A stretch of 16,997 nucleotides of DNA from Deltaproteobacteria bacterium (GTDB lineage Bacteria; Desulfobacterota_B; Binatia; UBA9968): the NCBI GenBank assembly GCA_027297485.1, contig JAPUHZ010000146.1:1-16997 (forward strand). The letters are read 5' to 3'. Made by a program: the position numbers and the translations under genes. The notes beneath the pieces are model-generated. The model searched no databases, had not been told where the DNA came from, and saw nothing but the letters and a program-made list of their open reading frames with translations. Shown piece after piece: positions 15,206 to 16,997 of this stretch (its first letter is position 1; each line of letters opens with the position of its first letter).

Positions 15206-16423
15206 TCAACTTATCACGTCAGCTAGGAGGGAACAGCTCCGCTCTTCAGGGGAAATCTCTTTCAGCAGCTCTTTTATCTTCTCAAGACTTGCCTTCTCGA
15301 AAGTATGTTCTTCGTTTATCTGCTCCTTCTCGCCGACCGTTGGACCATAAGATAGGACAATATTCCCCCCTGTCTCAAAGACTCCCATAGCCCCCTTTTT
15401 CCCTCTCGCAGACAACTTCCTTTTATCCCTCAAAATCACAAATATTCGAAATACATCCTCAAACTTACTAGATATGATATTCACAGTGTGATTTTGCGCA
15501 TTTAAGCTGTGCCATGCTCGGATGATTCTATCCGCCGCGATCGCGCCTTTTGTCTTATTTTGCCCCTCAACCAGCCAAAGGGGAACGTAATATTTCGGTC
15601 TCAAGACATTGATATCGTCGCGTTGATAGATCACATCCTTATCTTCAATCCTGATTCGTTCAACGGGAAGTTCTTCAGTGGTTGCCTGGAGATGTTCATG
15701 CCCTTCAATAGACGCCCCTGCCAGACCATTGAATAATGTCCTGAAGTGCCCCTCTGTTAGATCTACAAATTCATTTAGTATTCTTGGGATATCTTCGTGA
15801 TATCGTTGAGGCTTATGATTAGCGTTCATTATAGTAAAGTGATTGGTTGTTAGTGAGGCAAAATTTGCGCCAAGATAGAATTGTTTCTCAGCAAGCTCAA
15901 TGGCGAGCAAAATTTCTCCCGGGTTTTGCGTGTCGATATTTGCTTTGCATAGATAGCAAGGGATGCCATTCTTGTCTCGATTAACGAAGCGGGTCTCATC
16001 ACCATGCAGGGCGATAACTCCCCGTTCTCTAAGGTGTCGGTGATCTTTTCTAAGCTCTCGATCAGGATTCCATTGCAAACGAAAAGTAATACCAGTGTCA
16101 GGGTCGTAGAACTCTTTGTTTGCTTTGTGCTTGAGTTTCAGTGGGTCCGATAGGACAAATCCACTATTAACCTGCTGACGGTATAATGCCGTGAGTGCGG
16201 TGCTCCATCCTGCAATCCTTACCAAAGTATCCATGTCTTTTAGGATATCTTCCCGTTTTTCTGTAGGCGTTTTGGTAATTTTCTGAAATAATGATTTAGC
16301 CTCATCGGTAACAGCAAATTTCGTATGCAAATGCTCAATATACTTATAGTTCATAACAGGATCCACCAACGACTTTAACATCGGACATTGAATGATGAAA
16401 GGGAGCCTGGCGAGATGGGACAA
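15206..16423 (-). CDS. GalT/HIT-like nucleotidyltransferase-family protein, function unknown
   Basis: A protein of up to 405 residues with features of the galactose-1-phosphate uridylyltransferase branch of the HIT superfamily. It has PCYLCKAN with Cys156 and Cys159 (a zinc-type CxxC), and NHFTIMNANHKPQ at 194-206, like the strand and His box before the active site. GASIEGHEHLQAT (236-248) carries His242-x-His244-x-Gln246, the HxHxQ catalytic motif of GalT-like enzymes. Such enzymes act on nucleotide-sugar or dinucleotide phosphates. I cannot name the substrate; DUF4922- or phosphorylase-like proteins are possible relatives. The longest start is TTG at 16423. ATG 16381 and ATG 16354 are alternatives, the last having GGTGG about 8 bases ahead of it. 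The gene is convergent with pgl across 92 bases without an obvious terminator. Its codon use appears more AT-rich than the neighbouring operon, consistent with separate acquisition. Confidence 0.6.
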   Translation of the reverse strand: MSHLARLPFIIQCPMLKSLVDPVMNYKYIEHLHTKFAVTDEAKSLFQKITKTPTEKREDILKDMDTLVRIAGWSTALTALYRQQVNSGFVLSDPLKLKHKANKEFYDPDTGITFRLQWNPDRELRKDHRHLRERGVIALHGDETRFVNRDKNGIPCYLCKANIDTQNPGEILLAIELAEKQFYLGANFASLTTNHFTIMNANHKPQRYHEDIPRILNEFVDLTEGHFRTLFNGLAGASIEGHEHLQATTEELPVERIRIEDKDVIYQRDDINVLRPKYYVPLWLVEGQNKTKGAIAADRIIRAWHSLNAQNHTVNIISSKFEDVFRIFVILRDKRKLSARGKKGAMGVFETGGNIVLSYGPTVGEKEQINEEHTFEKASLEKIKELLKEISPEERSCSLLADVIS

Positions 16424-16610
16424 GGCGGCGACTTTGCGGAGCTACGAAGCAGATGAGCCATACAGCACCATTGAGGCGGCAGCATGGTTTCAATGATATT
16501 GAGCACCGGTTCGCATTTGTGTTAGATTAAGCGTTGCGGGGATGAGCAGTTTAATATTCTAAATCATCGGTGGTATAAAGACTAATGTGTCCTTGGTAAA
16601 GAGCAAGCAC

Positions 16611-16997
16611 ATGACACTAGCCGCCAGATTGCTTTTAGCAGGGGTCCTGTTTTCGGGGATTCTCCAGGCCTGTGGGCAGGTTAAGGTTTATCGGGCTTCA
16701 CGGCCCCGAGTGAGTCTTCCTCGACCTAAGGCGACCCCGTCTCCTCCTATTGCCGCTCCTTCCCCGAAGGTGTCGGAACCACAAAAACCGATTCTGACTG
16801 AGAGCATCATTGCAGAGCAAGAGTTGGGTGAAAGTAGTTTAGCCCGGCGCACTCCCATGAGGCGGGCACCTAAGGGGACGCTTAGTATCCCCCCAGTCCG
16901 TGAGAGCCTGGCATCGCCTGCTAAGGCCATGCTGGAAGGGGACAGCATTAAAGAGACGGATCTGGGAGAAAACCGATTGGTTACCCCACAGGCGAAG
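16611..16997 (+). CDS. Lipoprotein, N-terminal part, cut by the window edge
   Basis: The frame from ATG 16611 stays open to the right edge, 129 residues. It starts with a lipoprotein signal peptide: Arg6, a hydrophobic core (LLLAGVLFSGI) and the lipobox Leu18-Gln19-Ala20-Cys21, so Cys21 should be lipidated. The mature part is a disordered Pro/Ala/Ser/Lys-rich region, with a later stretch that repeats weakly: AEQELGESSLA near 72-82 and IKETDLGENRLV near 113-124. A proline-rich linker after a lipobox is typical of peptidoglycan-associated or secretin-type lipoproteins, but no such domain is inside the window, so no function is assigned. The ribosome site is weak (AGAG about 8 bases ahead). Confidence 0.65.
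   Translation, partial: MTLAARLLLAGVLFSGILQACGQVKVYRASRPRVSLPRPKATPSPPIAAPSPKVSEPQKPILTESIIAEQELGESSLARRTPMRRAPKGTLSIPPVRESLASPAKAMLEGDSIKETDLGENRLVTPQAK

Noticed and set aside
16395..16496. 33-codon plus-strand frame overlapping the start of the GalT-like gene
   Set aside because: It is very short, antisense to the other gene's start, without a good ribosome site or recognisable family.
1..16997. CRISPR arrays or insertion-sequence ends
   Set aside because: No regularly spaced repeats of CRISPR length and no transposase-like frames with terminal inverted repeats were seen on reading both strands.

Overview
This window looks like part of a chromosome from an uncultured, environmental Gram-negative-type bacterium. 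Base composition is moderate, close to even between GC and AT, with the small minus-strand gene on the right looking AT-richer. The gene mix (a Bug-type solute-binding protein, a long ArsM, a membrane-anchored MerA-like oxidoreductase, and a transaldolase/glucose-6-phosphate isomerase fusion) suggests lineages such as Methylomirabilota/NC10, Desulfobacterota, Binatota, Tectomicrobia or Nitrospirota. I cannot place it more finely without a database search.

Positions 1-1330 are a decayed junction. A family-2 glycosyltransferase fragment enters from the left edge and loses its family pattern near 233. A 3'-half tRNA remnant follows (about 733-782). It overlaps the 3' end of a minus-strand tyrosine-recombinase C-terminal remnant (713-1084). 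This is the classic layout of an integrative-element attachment site, here broken.

Positions 1088-3049 hold a Bug/TctC-type solute-binding gene (1333-2364) interrupted by one in-frame amber codon. In front of it is a leader with competing hairpins ending in a terminator. A gene-poor stretch of about 685 bases follows, with a canonical terminator at 2898-2918.

Positions 3050-7243 carry an arsenic/organoarsenic module in one orientation: an ArsM-type methyltransferase with a C-terminal extension, a VTT/DedA-type membrane domain fused to a MerA-like flavin disulfide reductase, and a TIGR04283-type glycosyltransferase, a family named for arsenosugar synthesis. The radical-SAM ArsS expected for arsenosugars is not in the window.

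Positions 7331-15113 form a tightly packed sugar-phosphate operon: transketolase, transaldolase-PGI fusion, 6-phosphogluconate dehydrogenase, glucokinase and 6-phosphogluconolactonase. Together they cover glucose phosphorylation, G6P/F6P interconversion, the lactonase and 6PGDH steps of the oxidative pentose phosphate pathway, and the non-oxidative carbon rearrangements. Glucose-6-phosphate dehydrogenase (zwf) is missing here.

Positions 15206-16423 (minus strand) encode an orphan protein with GalT/HIT-like motifs (CxxC and HxHxQ), convergent with the operon. At the right edge (16611 onward) a lipoprotein with a clear lipobox begins and runs out of the window.
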